This document shows, piece after piece, positions 1 through 8,575 of a stretch of 64,000 bases of DNA. This DNA comes from Nocardioides plantarum (lineage in GTDB: Bacteria > Actinomycetota > Actinomycetes > Propionibacteriales > Nocardioidaceae): NCBI RefSeq assembly GCF_006346395.1, contig NZ_VDMS01000001.1:868001-932000 (forward strand). The letters are read 5' to 3'. How positions within the stretch are numbered: the stretch's first letter is position 1; every line of letters begins with the position of its first letter. A model generated the notes under the pieces. It did not search any database. It saw only the letters and a list, made by a program, of their open reading frames with translations, and was not told the DNA's origin. Made by a program: the position numbers and the translations under genes.

Positions 1-639
1 GCCCTTGAGGAAGCCGATCTCCATGCTCTCCGCGAGCCGGCCACCGACGGTGGAGTCGGGGTCGACGATGAGCAGCACCGTGGCGGTGGTGTCGGTGACC
101 CGCAGGACGCGGCCGACCAAGCCGTCGTCGTTGACGACCGTGAGGTCGGGGGTGATGCCGGAGTCGGAGCCGGCGTCGATGGTGACCGTGCTGGAGAACG
201 ACTGCGAGGACCCGATCGCGATGACCCGGGCCGGCACCAGCGCCTGGCTGAGCTCGGTGGCCGCGGCCGTGAGGCCCTCGAGCTCGGCGAGCCGGGCCGC
301 GTCGTACGGCGCCTTGCGGACGCGGGCGCGCAGCTCGGCGTTCTCGGACTCCAGGGCGGTGAGCCGCCCGCGCAGGTCGTCCTGGCTCTCGAAGCGGTCG
401 GACAGACCGGCGATCGGGCGTACGGCGCTGTCGGCCGCGGCCTGCGCGGGTCCGACGGCCTCGCCGATCGCCCGCCGGGCGGGGTCGAGCGCACCGTCGT
501 CACTGCTGTCGAGGACCATCAGGCTGGCGCAGGCGAGCACCAGCGCGATCACCAGCGCGCCCGGTGGACGACCGGGGCGGTCCTCGCGCGGGGCCCGGCC
601 GTAGCCGCGCCGGCCCAGCGCGCGCAGCGCGGTCGTCAC
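1..639 (-). CDS. mreC: Cell-shape protein MreC, C-terminus cut by window edge
   Basis: MreC is a periplasm-facing scaffold that links the MreB filament to the lateral-wall peptidoglycan machinery. The visible 213 residues have a cytoplasmic N-terminus, one hydrophobic anchor near residues 29-45 ([16 protein letters not shown]), a helical coiled-coil stretch near 95-115 ([18 protein letters not shown]), and the start of the beta-rich domain with [14 protein letters not shown] and [15 protein letters not shown], which are typical of MreC. The GTG start overlaps the mreB stop (GTGA), so the two are translationally coupled. The C-terminus lies beyond base 1. Confidence 0.9.
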   Translation of the reverse strand, partial: MTTALRALGRRGYGRAPREDRPGRPPGALVIALVLACASLMVLDSSDDGALDPARRAIGEAVGPAQAAADSAVRPIAGLSDRFESQDDLRGRLTALESENAELRARVRKAPYDAARLAELEGLTAAATELSQALVPARVIAIGSSQSFSSTVTIDAGSDSGITPDLTVVNDDGLVGRVLRVTDTTATVLLIVDPDSTVGGRLAESMEIGFLKG

Positions 640-1667
640 CGGTACCGCCGGTGGTCGGCGACGAGCACGGCCTGCAGGGCCTCGAACTCCTCGACGCAGC
701 GCCCGGCGCCCAGGGCGACCGAGACCAGGGGGTTCTCCGCGACGTGGACCGGCATGCCGGTCTCGTGGCGGATCCGGTCGTCGAGCCCGCGGAGCAGCGC
801 ACCCCCGCCGGTCAGCACGATGCCGCGGTCCATGATGTCGCCGGCCAGCTCGGGCGGGGTCTGGTCGAGGGTCACGCGGACCGCGTCGACGATCGCGTGC
901 AGCGGCTCCTCGAGGGCCTGGCGGATCTGGGCCGGGGTGACCTCGACGGTGCGCGGCAGCCCGCTGACCTGATCGCGGCCTCGGACCTCGGCGGGCGACT
1001 CGTCGAGGGAGGGGAAGGCCGAGCCGAGGGTCATCTTGACCTCCTCGGCGGTGCGCTCCCCCAACATCAGGGAGTGCTCCTTCTTCATCCAGCTCACGAT
1101 CGCCTGGTCGAGCTCGTCGCCCGCGGTGCGGATGCTGAGGCTGGTCACGATGCCGCCGAGCGAGATGACGGCGACCTCGGTGGTGCCGCCGCCGACGTCG
1201 ACGACCATGTTGCCGGTGGGCTCGTGGACGGGGAGGCCGGCGCCGATCGCGGCGGCCATCGGCTCCTCGATGATGTAGACCCGGCGGGCGCCGGCCTGGT
1301 AGCCGGCCTCCTTGACCGCGCGCTGCTCGACCGCGGTGATGCCGCTCGGCACGCAGATGACCATCCGCGGCTTGGCGAAGTAGCGCCGCTTGTGGGCCTG
1401 CTGGATGAACCATCGCAGCATCTGCTCGGTCGCCTCGAAGTCGGCGATGACGCCGTCCTTGAGCGGTCGCAGCGCCGTGATGTTGTCGGGCGTGCGCCCG
1501 ATCATCCGCTTGGCGTCGTGACCCACGGCGAGCACCTCGCCGGTGGTGTCGTTGACCGCGACGACGCTCGGCTCGTCGAGCACCACGCCCCGGCGCCGCA
1601 CGTAGACCAGCGTGTTGGCCGTGCCGAGGTCGACGGCCATGTCACGACCGATGATGCTGTTCGCCAT
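636..1667 (-). CDS. mreB: Actin-like cell-shape protein MreB
   Basis: MreB is a bacterial actin that polymerises beneath the membrane and organises cell-wall synthesis. The 343-residue product has the family's usual length and ATPase signatures: [14 protein letters not shown] (phosphate 1), [18 protein letters not shown] (phosphate 2) and [14 protein letters not shown] (adenosine). I chose the ATG giving [10 protein letters not shown], the conserved MreB N-terminus. A GAGG motif lies about 9 nt upstream. A GTG 15 nt further upstream is possible but less likely. mreC follows with a 4-bp overlap. Confidence 0.95.
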   Translation of the reverse strand: MANSIIGRDMAVDLGTANTLVYVRRRGVVLDEPSVVAVNDTTGEVLAVGHDAKRMIGRTPDNITALRPLKDGVIADFEATEQMLRWFIQQAHKRRYFAKPRMVICVPSGITAVEQRAVKEAGYQAGARRVYIIEEPMAAAIGAGLPVHEPTGNMVVDVGGGTTEVAVISLGGIVTSLSIRTAGDELDQAIVSWMKKEHSLMLGERTAEEVKMTLGSAFPSLDESPAEVRGRDQVSGLPRTVEVTPAQIRQALEEPLHAIVDAVRVTLDQTPPELAGDIMDRGIVLTGGGALLRGLDDRIRHETGMPVHVAENPLVSVALGAGRCVEEFEALQAVLVADHRRYR

Positions 1668-1845
1668 GCGCGCGCGCCTCACTGTCGTGCGCGGGGTCGG
1701 GGAAGACGGGGGAAGACCCGAGGCCCGTCACGCGCACGAAACGGCGGACCCGGTAGCGAGCGTAGGCAGTGGGACGCGTGTGACAGCGGAGGCGCATGGG
1801 GTGTGTCGCGCCGTACCCCGGCCGAGGCCGCGAATGCCCCACGCC

Positions 1846-1885
1846 GGTCGAGGTGCGAAGGCCGCCAGGCCTGAGCCTCGAGACC
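1846..1885 (+). repeat. Dispersed GGTCGAGG...CCTCGAGACC repeat, copy 1
   Basis: A 40-bp element that opens GGTCGAGGTGCGA and closes GAGCCTCGAGACC. The same ends occur at 5613-5679, and an inverted degenerate copy lies at 1931-1970. The ends are mutually complementary, so a single strand can fold into a hairpin. Confidence 0.65.
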
Positions 1886-1930
1886 CCCGCCACCGACCCA
1901 CCCGACTAGACCTGGACAGGACGCCACCAA

Positions 1931-1970
1931 GGTCTCGAGGCGCGCGACCAGAGCTCCTCGCGCCTCGACC
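1931..1970 (-). repeat. Dispersed GGTCGAGG...CCTCGAGACC repeat, inverted copy
   Basis: Begins GGTCTCGAGGCGCGCGACC and ends CTCGCGCCTCGACC, the reverse orientation of copy 1. The middle has diverged. Facing copies 45 bp apart resemble a REP pair. Confidence 0.55.
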
Positions 1971-1978
1971 GACGTGGG

Positions 1979-2527
1979 TCAGGTCAGGTCGTCGACGCCC
2001 CGGTCGAGCCACTCGTCCTGCTCGTCGGCGGGGATGTCGTGACAGCCGCCGGTGACGGTGACGAGCAGGAAGTCACCCGCGGCCGGTCGGGTCGTGACCG
2101 TCACGGTCAGGTCTCCCCAGGGCGCCGTGAGCCGACGGCCGCCCGGCACGGTGGACTCGACGACGTCGTCAGACCCGCTGAGGTAGGCCGGGACCGGCTG
2201 GAGCAGGTCGTCGGGTGCCGCCGGGCCGGCGTCGATGCGCACGGTGGCGACGTACTCCACCGCGGCGATGCCCTCGGGCGCACGACCACGGCAACCGCGG
2301 AAGCTCCCGCGGGGGCTCTGCGCCGCACCCACGAGCTCGGCGACCAGGCGCGGGGTGAGTCCGCGCACCAGCTCGCCGGCCTCGGCACGGTCGGACTCGA
2401 GCCGGGTCCGGTGGGAGCCGTTCGCGTCGGAGGTGGTGTCGGGGGAGGTCGCGCTGTCGTCGTCGGCCACGCAGCCAGTCAACCCGACCGGCAGCACCAC
2501 GACCGCCAAGACCAGGCCCAGCCTCAT
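1979..2527 (-). CDS. Putative lipoprotein, last gene of a type VII-like operon
   Basis: A 182-residue protein with a lipoprotein signal peptide: a basic and hydrophobic N-terminus followed by lipobox LTGC (Cys18) and an Asp/Ser/Thr-rich linker (VADDDSATSPDTTSD). The mature part has two further cysteines (SFRGCRG and TGGCHDIP) that could form a disulfide. I do not recognise the family. Its ATG overlaps the stop of the upstream hydrolase gene by 4 bp, so it is coupled to it and probably acts with it at the cell surface. Confidence 0.75.
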   Translation of the reverse strand: MRLGLVLAVVVLPVGLTGCVADDDSATSPDTTSDANGSHRTRLESDRAEAGELVRGLTPRLVAELVGAAQSPRGSFRGCRGRAPEGIAAVEYVATVRIDAGPAAPDDLLQPVPAYLSGSDDVVESTVPGGRRLTAPWGDLTVTVTTRPAAGDFLLVTVTGGCHDIPADEQDEWLDRGVDDLT

Positions 2528-4284
2528 CGGGTGACTTGGGTGGTGGGCTCGCGGTCGAGCTCGGGGTCGTGCACGCCGGCGTACCAGGGGTCGTGGTTGG
2601 GATCGGCGGTGAGCACGCCGTCGTAGTTGCCGTTGATGATCTCGCTGAGGTTGTGCAGCGACTCGGTGTCGTGGTCGAAGTAGAGCGAGTGCTGGTCGAA
2701 GTCGGGCAGGTCCGGACGCGAGACGTCCTCGGCCTGGAAGCGGTGGGCTCCGAAGTCGTCCTCGGCGGGGTCGTCGCCGAGCCCGGCCCCGCCGAGCGTC
2801 TCGCCGTGGAACCAGCCGTGGTTGGCCAGGTACGTGACCGGGTCGCGGCTGTTGGCACCGGCCCAGACGTGGTCGGGGTCGACCCCGGTGTCCGCGGCGC
2901 TGTCGGTGTCGCCGCCGACCCCGGGACTGCCGACGAAGACCAGGTCGTCGACGTCGAGGCCGTGGTCGTGGGCGGCGTGGCCCGTCGTGGTCGAGCCGTA
3001 GGAGTGGCCGATCGCGGTGAGGTGGGCGTCGTCGCCGTCGCGGGAGGCGCGCAGGCCGTCGACCAGGTCGGCGAGCCGGGCCCCGCCGTCCTCGGCGGCA
3101 CCCTCGGTGGCCACGCCCGCGCCGTCCCAGCCCTCGCCGGTCCACGGGAGGTTGTCGGGGGCGTCGTACCCGATCCAGAACAGGGTCGCGTTGGACGCGG
3201 TCGGGTCGAGGAACCGGCTGGACTCGTAGACCGTGGCGGCGCGGTCGGCCTGGTACGGCGCCGACTCGCCGTCGGTGCCGAAGCCGGGGGTCAGCACGGC
3301 CACGTTGTCGGCGGTGTCGACGTTGCCGGCCGAGACCGCGATCGCCCCGTCGCCGTCGAAGGCGGAGGGGTCGTAGAGGTAGATCTGACTCTCGATCGGC
3401 AGGCCGGTCACCGGGTCGACGCGACCCTCGATCTCGTCGCGGGCGTCCTGGGCGGCCTCGGCGTTGGCGAGCCACTGGCGCTCGTCGTCGGTCATCACGC
3501 CCTGCGCGTCGGCGTTGCGCCAGTCGGCGAGGTCCCGGTCGAGGGCGACGGTGTTGGCGTCGTCCCGGGCACCGGCGGGGATGCCGTCGAGGTTGCCGAT
3601 CGCTCCCGGCGCGGCGGCGATGATCGCCTGCTGCTGGGCGGTGGTCAGACCGTCCCACCAGGCGTTGACCGCCTGCGGCGAGGCGCCGGCGGGCGGCTTG
3701 GTGTCCAGGGCCGCGTCGGCGGGGTCGGCGACGCCGCCGTAGAGACGGTCGACCGCAGCCAGGTCGAGGACCCGGGTGAAGGCGTCGTTCATCGCCCCCT
3801 CCTCGGTCGTGATGGCCGTGCTCCAGGCGGTCAGGTCGGACTCGAAGGCATCGACCTCGCCCTGCACCCGCCGGCAGTCGTCCTGCAGGTCGGCGAGCTC
3901 CTCGGGAGTGACCTCGCCGGTCGCCCTGGTCTCGAGGTGGGCGATCTGCTGCTGCAGGTGGTCGCGACGGTCGACGAGGTCGACCCGTCGATCGCGCAGG
4001 TCGGTCATCTCGTCGGCGTGGGTCGCGACGCGCTGGGCCACACCGCGCAGGGCCAGCGACATGGCGTCGGCCCGACGCCCGGTCGGGACGATCGCGTCGT
4101 GGTAGGCGACCGAGGCGGGCCCGTGCCAGTCGCCGATGCGCGCCGTGCCGGCGACGAAGGTGCCGAGGTCGTCGACCTGGGTCGACGCCGCCAGCAGCTG
4201 ACCCCCGGTACGCCGGATGGCGCCGGGGTCGACGGTGAGCACGGGGACGACGCGGGGCCGGCTCGGAAGGGTCACCACGGCCAT
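2524..4284 (-). CDS. DUF1023-type alpha/beta hydrolase with WXG100-like N-terminus
   Basis: A 586-residue protein. The C-terminal half is an alpha/beta hydrolase of the actinobacterial DUF1023 kind. The nucleophile elbow GHSYGS puts Ser428 in place, with likely acid Asp481 (SRDPVTYL) and likely base His532 (DFDQHSLYF). The N-terminal half (about 1-190) is helical and starts with a WXG-like turn, Trp53-His-Gly55, followed by a long helix. That arrangement matches WXG100 domains exported by type VII systems. No Sec signal is present. The gene overlaps or abuts its neighbours on both sides within a four-gene operon. The substrate is unknown, with an ester or lipid likely from the fold. Confidence 0.8.
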   Translation of the reverse strand: MAVVTLPSRPRVVPVLTVDPGAIRRTGGQLLAASTQVDDLGTFVAGTARIGDWHGPASVAYHDAIVPTGRRADAMSLALRGVAQRVATHADEMTDLRDRRVDLVDRRDHLQQQIAHLETRATGEVTPEELADLQDDCRRVQGEVDAFESDLTAWSTAITTEEGAMNDAFTRVLDLAAVDRLYGGVADPADAALDTKPPAGASPQAVNAWWDGLTTAQQQAIIAAAPGAIGNLDGIPAGARDDANTVALDRDLADWRNADAQGVMTDDERQWLANAEAAQDARDEIEGRVDPVTGLPIESQIYLYDPSAFDGDGAIAVSAGNVDTADNVAVLTPGFGTDGESAPYQADRAATVYESSRFLDPTASNATLFWIGYDAPDNLPWTGEGWDGAGVATEGAAEDGGARLADLVDGLRASRDGDDAHLTAIGHSYGSTTTGHAAHDHGLDVDDLVFVGSPGVGGDTDSAADTGVDPDHVWAGANSRDPVTYLANHGWFHGETLGGAGLGDDPAEDDFGAHRFQAEDVSRPDLPDFDQHSLYFDHDTESLHNLSEIINGNYDGVLTADPNHDPWYAGVHDPELDREPTTQVTR

Positions 4285-4288
4285 GACC

Positions 4289-4588
4289 TCAGCGCTCCTC
4301 GGTCAGGTAGGGGGTCAGCGACCTGAGCTCGTCGAACGCGAGCCGGTCGGTCGCGACGTAGTCGGCGACGGTGACCCGCAGCCCGTCGGCGCGGGCCTCG
4401 CTGGTGGTGCCGAGGTCGCGCACGTGCCGCTCCCAGGCGGCCAGGAACCGGGCGGCCGGGCCCGACACCACGGCGGTGAAGCCCGCGGAGCCCGCACCGG
4501 CGACCTGCGCGGAGGCCGCCTGCAGGTCGAGGTGCTGCTCGTCCCACGCCTGCGCGGCCCTGCCGACCGAGACCGGTACGACCTCCAT
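4289..4588 (-). CDS. Small WXG100/EspC-like type VII secretion protein
   Basis: A 99-residue, all-helical protein with no signal peptide, the size of EspC/ESX-type secreted partners. It ends with YVATD (Tyr77 to Asp81), matching the YxxxD/E C-terminal export signal known for type VII substrates. Its ATG overlaps the upstream stop (ATGA), and the hydrolase gene begins 4 bp downstream of its stop. By analogy with PE/EspB-type pairs it could carry the hydrolase out of the cell. That role is inference, and no EccC-type ATPase lies in the window. Confidence 0.65.
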   Translation of the reverse strand: MEVVPVSVGRAAQAWDEQHLDLQAASAQVAGAGSAGFTAVVSGPAARFLAAWERHVRDLGTTSEARADGLRVTVADYVATDRLAFDELRSLTPYLTEER

Positions 4589-5106
4589 CAGCGCTCACCG
4601 CCGACCGCGGTCGGGCGGGCGGGTCGGGCGGGTCGGACGAGGGCGACGGCCCGGTCCGGGCCGACCACCAGGGGCTCGTGCGAGACCGTGAGCACGAGGG
4701 CGCCGCTGGGCTCGGCGTACGACGCGGTGAGGGTGAGGTCGTCGAGGCGTCCCGCCAGCCGCTCGACGACCCCGGCGGGCCGGGTCACCGCCCAGCCGTG
4801 GCTCTCGAGGTCGTGACGCAGGCCGACCAGCAGGTGGGAGCCGTCGCTGCGGCGCTCGACCACCCGACCGACCGGGTGGACCCGACCGGGGTCGGCGGCG
4901 TACGACCAGCGGATGCGGGGCTCTGCGGCGCTCGCGGGGGCCATCGTCGACCAGACCTGGCGGGTCGCGCGGGCGACGTTGCTGAACGCCGCCGCGACCT
5001 CGTCGTCACCGGCCTCCGGCACGTCCGCCGGTGGGGGCGACGGCGGCAGGACGACGAGATCGACGTCGGGGTGGCGACGGTGGAGCTCCGAGAAGAAGTC
5101 GGCCAT
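4588..5106 (-). CDS. Conserved-type hypothetical protein heading the type VII-like operon
   Basis: A 172-residue protein without signal peptide or membrane segment. I do not recognise the family. Residues 20-35 are proline-rich (VVLPPSPPPADVPEAG), followed by a mixed alpha/beta region that repeatedly alternates charged and hydrophobic residues. Its stop overlaps the next start, and its own start has a good Shine-Dalgarno sequence (GGGGAGGC, about 9 nt upstream), so it is probably the first gene of the operon. A chaperone or EspG-like role for the small partner is possible but unproven. Confidence 0.6.
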   Translation of the reverse strand: MADFFSELHRRHPDVDLVVLPPSPPPADVPEAGDDEVAAAFSNVARATRQVWSTMAPASAAEPRIRWSYAADPGRVHPVGRVVERRSDGSHLLVGLRHDLESHGWAVTRPAGVVERLAGRLDDLTLTASYAEPSGALVLTVSHEPLVVGPDRAVALVRPARPARPTAVGGER

Positions 5107-5183
5107 GGTGGGTCAGCCTCCCCAGCGGGGCGGCACGGAAACAGCCGGTCAGGGGCCGGGCGGCCCCGGGCTGGCGCGCCAGG

Positions 5184-5591
5184 TCAGAGCGAGGGGAACC
5201 AGAGCGCGATCTCGCGGGCGGCCGACTCGGGCGAGTCCGAGGCGTGCACGAGGTTCTCGCGGTTGGACAGCGACAGGTCGCCGCGGATGGTGCCGGGCGC
5301 GGCCTTGCGGCCGTCGGTGGCCCCGTTGAGCGCGCGGACCACGTCGATCGCCTCGTCACCCTCGAGCACCAGCGAGACCAGCGGGCCGCTGGTCGCGAAG
5401 TCGCGCAGCGGCGGGTAGAAGTCGCGCTCGACGTGCTCGGCGTAGTGCTGGTCGGCCATCGCGCCGTCGATGGCGCGGTGCTCCATCGCCACGATCGTCA
5501 GGCCCTTGGCCTCGAACCGGGACAGGACCTCACCCACCAGGCCGCGGCGGACGGTGTCGGGCTTGAGGAGGACGAGGGTGCGCTGCGTCAT
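5184..5591 (-). CDS. ndk: Nucleoside diphosphate kinase
   Basis: Transfers the gamma phosphate between NTPs and NDPs through a phosphohistidine. The 135-residue product has the standard length, the N-terminus RTLVLLKPD, and the active-site segment NLVHASDSPESA with the catalytic His. I chose the ATG giving MTQRTLVLLKPDTV because homologues start there and because a TAGGGT -10 hexamer lies 7 nt upstream, suggesting a leaderless transcript. Confidence 0.95.
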   Translation of the reverse strand: MTQRTLVLLKPDTVRRGLVGEVLSRFEAKGLTIVAMEHRAIDGAMADQHYAEHVERDFYPPLRDFATSGPLVSLVLEGDEAIDVVRALNGATDGRKAAPGTIRGDLSLSNRENLVHASDSPESAAREIALWFPSL

Positions 5592-5598
5592 GCCGCGC

Positions 5599-5604
5599 AC
5601 CCTA
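5599..5604 (-). promoter_or_regulatory. Leaderless -10 box of ndk
   Basis: TAGGGT on the minus strand, 7 nt before the ndk ATG, with no Shine-Dalgarno sequence between. Confidence 0.55.
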
Positions 5605-5606
5605 CC

Positions 5607-5679
5607 GACGTCGGTCGAGGTGCGAGCGCAGCGAGCCCCTGACGTCGGTCGAGGTGCGAGCGCAGCGAGCCTCGAGACC
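5607..5679 (+). repeat. Tandem pair of the GGTCGAGG repeat
   Basis: Two identical 31-bp units (5607-5637 and 5641-5671, each beginning GACGTCGGTCGAGG) in direct orientation with a 34-bp period. The second is completed by CTCGAGACC to 5679. They fill the gap between ndk and the next gene and overlap upstream ndk promoter territory. Confidence 0.8.
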
Positions 5680-5688
5680 ACGTCCCCG

Positions 5689-6360
5689 TCAGACGAGCTC
5701 GGCGGCACGGCGTACGACGTCGGGCGGGACGTCGTCGTGGGAGTCATCGCCTGAGACCGGACCGGTCGACACCCGTCGCAGCGGGATCACGCCGCCCCAG
5801 GCACCGGACGCGATGTCCTCGGGCTCGTCGACCGGCCCCCCGGCGCGCAGCTTCATCGACGCCTCGACCAGGGGCACGGCGAGGACCGAGGTCGCCGCGA
5901 GCTCCCGGCGCGTGTGGGGGCGCAGCGTGGCGGACCGCCCGGGGACCATGTGGTCGACGGTGAGGGTGAGGGCGTGCGCCTTCTCCTCGGCGTCCTCGAC
6001 GATGCGCGCCTCGCCGATGACGACCACCGAGCGGTAGTTCATCGAGTGGTGGAAGCCGGACCGGGCCGCGACCAGACCGTCGAGCTCGGTGACCGTCACG
6101 CAGACGGTGCGGCTCTCGGCCCCGGTCAGCCAGCGCGCCGCGACCGAGCCGTGGATGTAGAGGGTGCCGCCCTGGTCCGGTCCCTCGAGGTCGACGGCGA
6201 AGGCGACCGGGAGCACGACGGGGTGGTCCCCCACGACCACGCCCACGTGGGCGACGAGCGCATCGGCGAGCAGTGCGTGCATCGGCGCACGGTCCTCCTG
6301 GGCCCGGTCGCGGCCGCGGCGGACGGTGGTGCGGTCGGTCGGCGAGAGGGGCGTGCTCAT
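5689..6360 (-). CDS. Pyridoxamine 5'-phosphate oxidase-fold (NimA-like) flavoprotein
   Basis: A 223-residue protein of the FMN-binding split-barrel superfamily, nitroimidazole-resistance/PNPOx-like branch. Seen: PVAFAVDLEGPDQGGTLYIHG (first strands), SRTVCVTVTELDGLV, and SMNYRSVVVIG, the strand carrying the usual Tyr-Arg-Ser FMN phosphate contact. These proteins reduce small substrates or bind F420 or flavin, and the substrate here cannot be read. The ATG at 6360 was chosen because GAGG lies 9 nt upstream. A second ATG three codons upstream would sit directly on that motif. Confidence 0.8.
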   Translation of the reverse strand: MSTPLSPTDRTTVRRGRDRAQEDRAPMHALLADALVAHVGVVVGDHPVVLPVAFAVDLEGPDQGGTLYIHGSVAARWLTGAESRTVCVTVTELDGLVAARSGFHHSMNYRSVVVIGEARIVEDAEEKAHALTLTVDHMVPGRSATLRPHTRRELAATSVLAVPLVEASMKLRAGGPVDEPEDIASGAWGGVIPLRRVSTGPVSGDDSHDDVPPDVVRRAAELV

Positions 6361-6422
6361 GGGGTCCATCCTCGGGGACGAGGCACCGGCGGGGCATCGG
6401 GGTTGCTCGCGGTCCCGCGCGG

Positions 6423-7181
6423 TCACACGAGGGTGCCGCGGAGCAGGCTGTGGGTCGGTGCCGACACCACGGTCTCGTCGTCCTCGACGCTGACGTTGAG
6501 CGCGTCGTAGCCCTCCGCCTCGTCGGCGGGCAGCGCGAAGACCGCCCGCATCACCGTCGCGTCGCTCTCGGGCATCACACCGACCTCGCGCGCCCGGCCG
6601 CCGACCGTGTCGATCAGCCAGATCGTGTAGTGGGTGCCGGCCGCGGGGGCCGTGAGTCCCGCGAGGGCGATCGCCATCTTCTGCTCGCCCCCCTCGCCCG
6701 TCATCGCCGCGGACCCTGCCACCGGTGCTGCCGTGCTGCCGACCGAGACCAGGGGCACGGGCGCGGCCGGCGCGGCCACCTCGGTGCGGCTCGACCCGTC
6801 GTCAGTCAGTCCGCGCCCCGCGCCGAAACCCGCGGCCACGAGCAGCACCGCGGCGGCCGCCCCGAGACCGGCCCGCACCAGGCGGCTGCGACGGGGCCGG
6901 GCCGCGGCCAGGGCCACCGGCGCGGTCACGGACGCCCCGATGTCGGGAGCCGTGGCGTCGGAGCGGTCCAGGCGCAGCGGTGGGACCTCGCCCGGCTCGA
7001 CCGGGGCGTGGCGCACGGCGTCGCGCACCTCGCCCATCGCCGCGCCCAGCACGACGAACTGGTCGCGACAGTCGGCGCAGTCGCGCACGTGCGCGAGAGC
7101 CGCGCGCCGCTCGGACGGCGGGGTCTCCCCGGTCAGCAGCGCGGACACGTCGAGGTGGGGCTCCCGGTGGTGCTCAGTCAC
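6423..7181 (-). CDS. Membrane anti-sigma factor (RskA-like)
   Basis: A 252-residue protein. The N-terminus has a zinc-finger anti-sigma motif (HVRDCADC, His-x3-Cys-x2-Cys). A single membrane helix (about residues 110-130, LGAAAAVLLVAAGFGAG) follows, and then an extracytoplasmic beta-rich domain of the RskA type (THYTIWLIDTVGG). It should bind the cognate ECF sigma factor and release it on regulated proteolysis. The GTG start lies inside the end of the sigma gene (8-bp GTGACTGA overlap), which supports co-translation. Confidence 0.85.
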   Translation of the reverse strand: MTEHHREPHLDVSALLTGETPPSERRAALAHVRDCADCRDQFVVLGAAMGEVRDAVRHAPVEPGEVPPLRLDRSDATAPDIGASVTAPVALAAARPRRSRLVRAGLGAAAAVLLVAAGFGAGRGLTDDGSSRTEVAAPAAPVPLVSVGSTAAPVAGSAAMTGEGGEQKMAIALAGLTAPAAGTHYTIWLIDTVGGRAREVGVMPESDATVMRAVFALPADEAEGYDALNVSVEDDETVVSAPTHSLLRGTLV

Positions 7182-7749
7182 GGGGATCACGTCCGATCTG
7201 CTCTGCGAGGGCGCGGAGGCCACGGGCGGCTCGCGCCTTGACTGTACCGAGCGGCGCGTCCACCCAGTCGGCCACTTGCGCGAGGGTGAGGTCGTTGAAG
7301 TAGGCGAGGAAGAGCACCTGGCGCTGCTCCGGGCTCAACCGGCCCATGGCCGCCCGGACCTGGCGCGACCTCTCGAACCGCTCCACCAGGTCGTCGTGGT
7401 CGACGTGCTCGACCCTCGCCGGGTCGGGCTCGGGCACCTCGGCCACCGGCTCGGGCACGCGGCTGCGCAGCAGGTCGGTGGCTCGGTGCTTGGCGATGCC
7501 CATCACCCACCCGGCCAGCGGCCGGGACGGGTCGTACTGCAGGCGGGAGCGCCACACGTCGAGGAACGTGCGCTGCAGCACGTCCTCGACGTCGGCCGGC
7601 GGCAGCACGCGGCGCAGGTAGGCCAGCACCGTGGGCGCCAGCTCGGCGTAGACGTCGTCGATCGCGGAGTCGTCGGCGACCAGGCGCCGCCCGAGCGCGA
7701 CCTCGGGGTCCTCGCGGCTCACGTCGACCAGCTCCGTCTCACCCTCCAC
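7174..7749 (-). CDS. ECF RNA polymerase sigma factor (SigK/SigL-like)
   Basis: A 191-residue group 4 sigma factor. Region 2 spans about 30-100 (DVEDVLQRTFLDVWRSR, then the -10 recognition helix). Region 4 spans about 130-185, with LSPEQRQVLFLAYFNDLTL and the helix-turn-helix VADWVDAPLGTVKARAARG. It is encoded just upstream of, and overlaps, its anti-sigma factor. Target promoters cannot be inferred. The divergently transcribed secreted-protein gene at 7938 is a candidate regulon member by position only. Confidence 0.9.
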   Translation of the reverse strand: MEGETELVDVSREDPEVALGRRLVADDSAIDDVYAELAPTVLAYLRRVLPPADVEDVLQRTFLDVWRSRLQYDPSRPLAGWVMGIAKHRATDLLRSRVPEPVAEVPEPDPARVEHVDHDDLVERFERSRQVRAAMGRLSPEQRQVLFLAYFNDLTLAQVADWVDAPLGTVKARAARGLRALAEQIGRDPRD

Positions 7750-7937
7750 ACCCTGTCCTGCGCGACCAACGGCCCGCCGGGTTGCACCCCCAAGGTCACC
7801 AATTCCGGGTGTCCCTGGGGGTGTCCCTGAGTGCGCCCGACGCCCGGCCCGCGGACCACCGGTGCAACCGGATCGAGGTGACGTCGCGCAGTAGTCATCG
7901 AAGCCGGCACCCGGCCGGCCCGATCCCAGGAGTAGTC

Positions 7938-8567
7938 ATGACCACCGTTCCCGTGCCGAACCGCACCCGGCTGCACGCCGCGATTCTCGCCGTCGCCGTC
8001 GCGCTCACCGCCGCCCTGGTCGCCGGCGTCGGCTCCTCGAGCGCCGCCCCGGGCTCGACCCGCTCCGCGGCGTACGCCGTCCCGATCGGCGGGCAGACGA
8101 CGCTCAAGCTGGACGCCGGCACCGCGCAGGTGCTGGCCGACAACGACATCACGGTGGCCCCGGCCAGCGAGGCGAAGGTCGTCAGCAGCGGCATCACGTT
8201 CCCGATCACCGGCGGCCTGCTCAACGTGAAGTCCCTGGCCGGCTCGATCAAGCACTCCGGCGGCCTGACCTTCACCGCCGGCGGCAAGTCGCTCACCATC
8301 CGCAACTTCGCCGTCAGCACCACCTCGCAGCGGCTCTCGGCGTACGCCGACGAGGCCGGCGCCACCCTGCCGGTCCTGCGCCTGGACCTGAGCAAGGCGA
8401 CGATCCGGGCGTCGAAGAACAAGCTCGCCGTCTACGCGCTGCCCGCCACGCTGACCCCGGAGGCCGCCACGGCCCTCAACGACTACTTCGGGACCGACCT
8501 GTTCGCCGGTGGCCTCAAGATCGGCAACGTGCGCGTCGACGCCACGATCCGCTCGCTGCGCTCCTGA
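7938..8567 (+). CDS. Secreted protein of unknown function
   Basis: A 209-residue protein with a clear Sec signal peptide (hydrophobic core LHAAILAVAVALTAALVAG, cleavage likely after SSSAA near residue 37). The mature part is beta-rich and lacks cysteines, with segments such as GGLTFTAGGKSLTIRNFAV. The start is well supported by AGGAG 6 nt upstream of the ATG. It is divergent from the ECF sigma operon. I do not recognise a named family, though the style recalls HtaA-like or cell-surface binding domains. Confidence 0.75.
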   Translation: MTTVPVPNRTRLHAAILAVAVALTAALVAGVGSSSAAPGSTRSAAYAVPIGGQTTLKLDAGTAQVLADNDITVAPASEAKVVSSGITFPITGGLLNVKSLAGSIKHSGGLTFTAGGKSLTIRNFAVSTTSQRLSAYADEAGATLPVLRLDLSKATIRASKNKLAVYALPATLTPEAATALNDYFGTDLFAGGLKIGNVRVDATIRSLRS

Positions 8568-8575
8568 CCTCGCCC

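Larger units (their letters stand above)
1668..1978. other. Intergenic region upstream of mreB
   Basis: No convincing gene is seen in these roughly 310 bases. They contain the mreB leader with its ribosome binding site and two copies, in opposite orientations, of the dispersed GGTCGAGG...CTCGAGACC repeat listed separately. The short overlapping reading frames here look like G+C-driven noise. Confidence 0.6.

Noticed and set aside
2536..4326. Long open frame on the plus strand opposite the hydrolase gene
   Set aside because: It is a G+C-driven shadow. The minus-strand frame has the catalytic motifs and coupled neighbours. The same applies to long antisense frames such as 11114-13522 and 42175-44706.
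7774..7937. Second start upstream for the secreted protein at 7938
   Set aside because: The longer frame adds a region without signal-peptide character, and the AGGAG motif fits the ATG at 7938.
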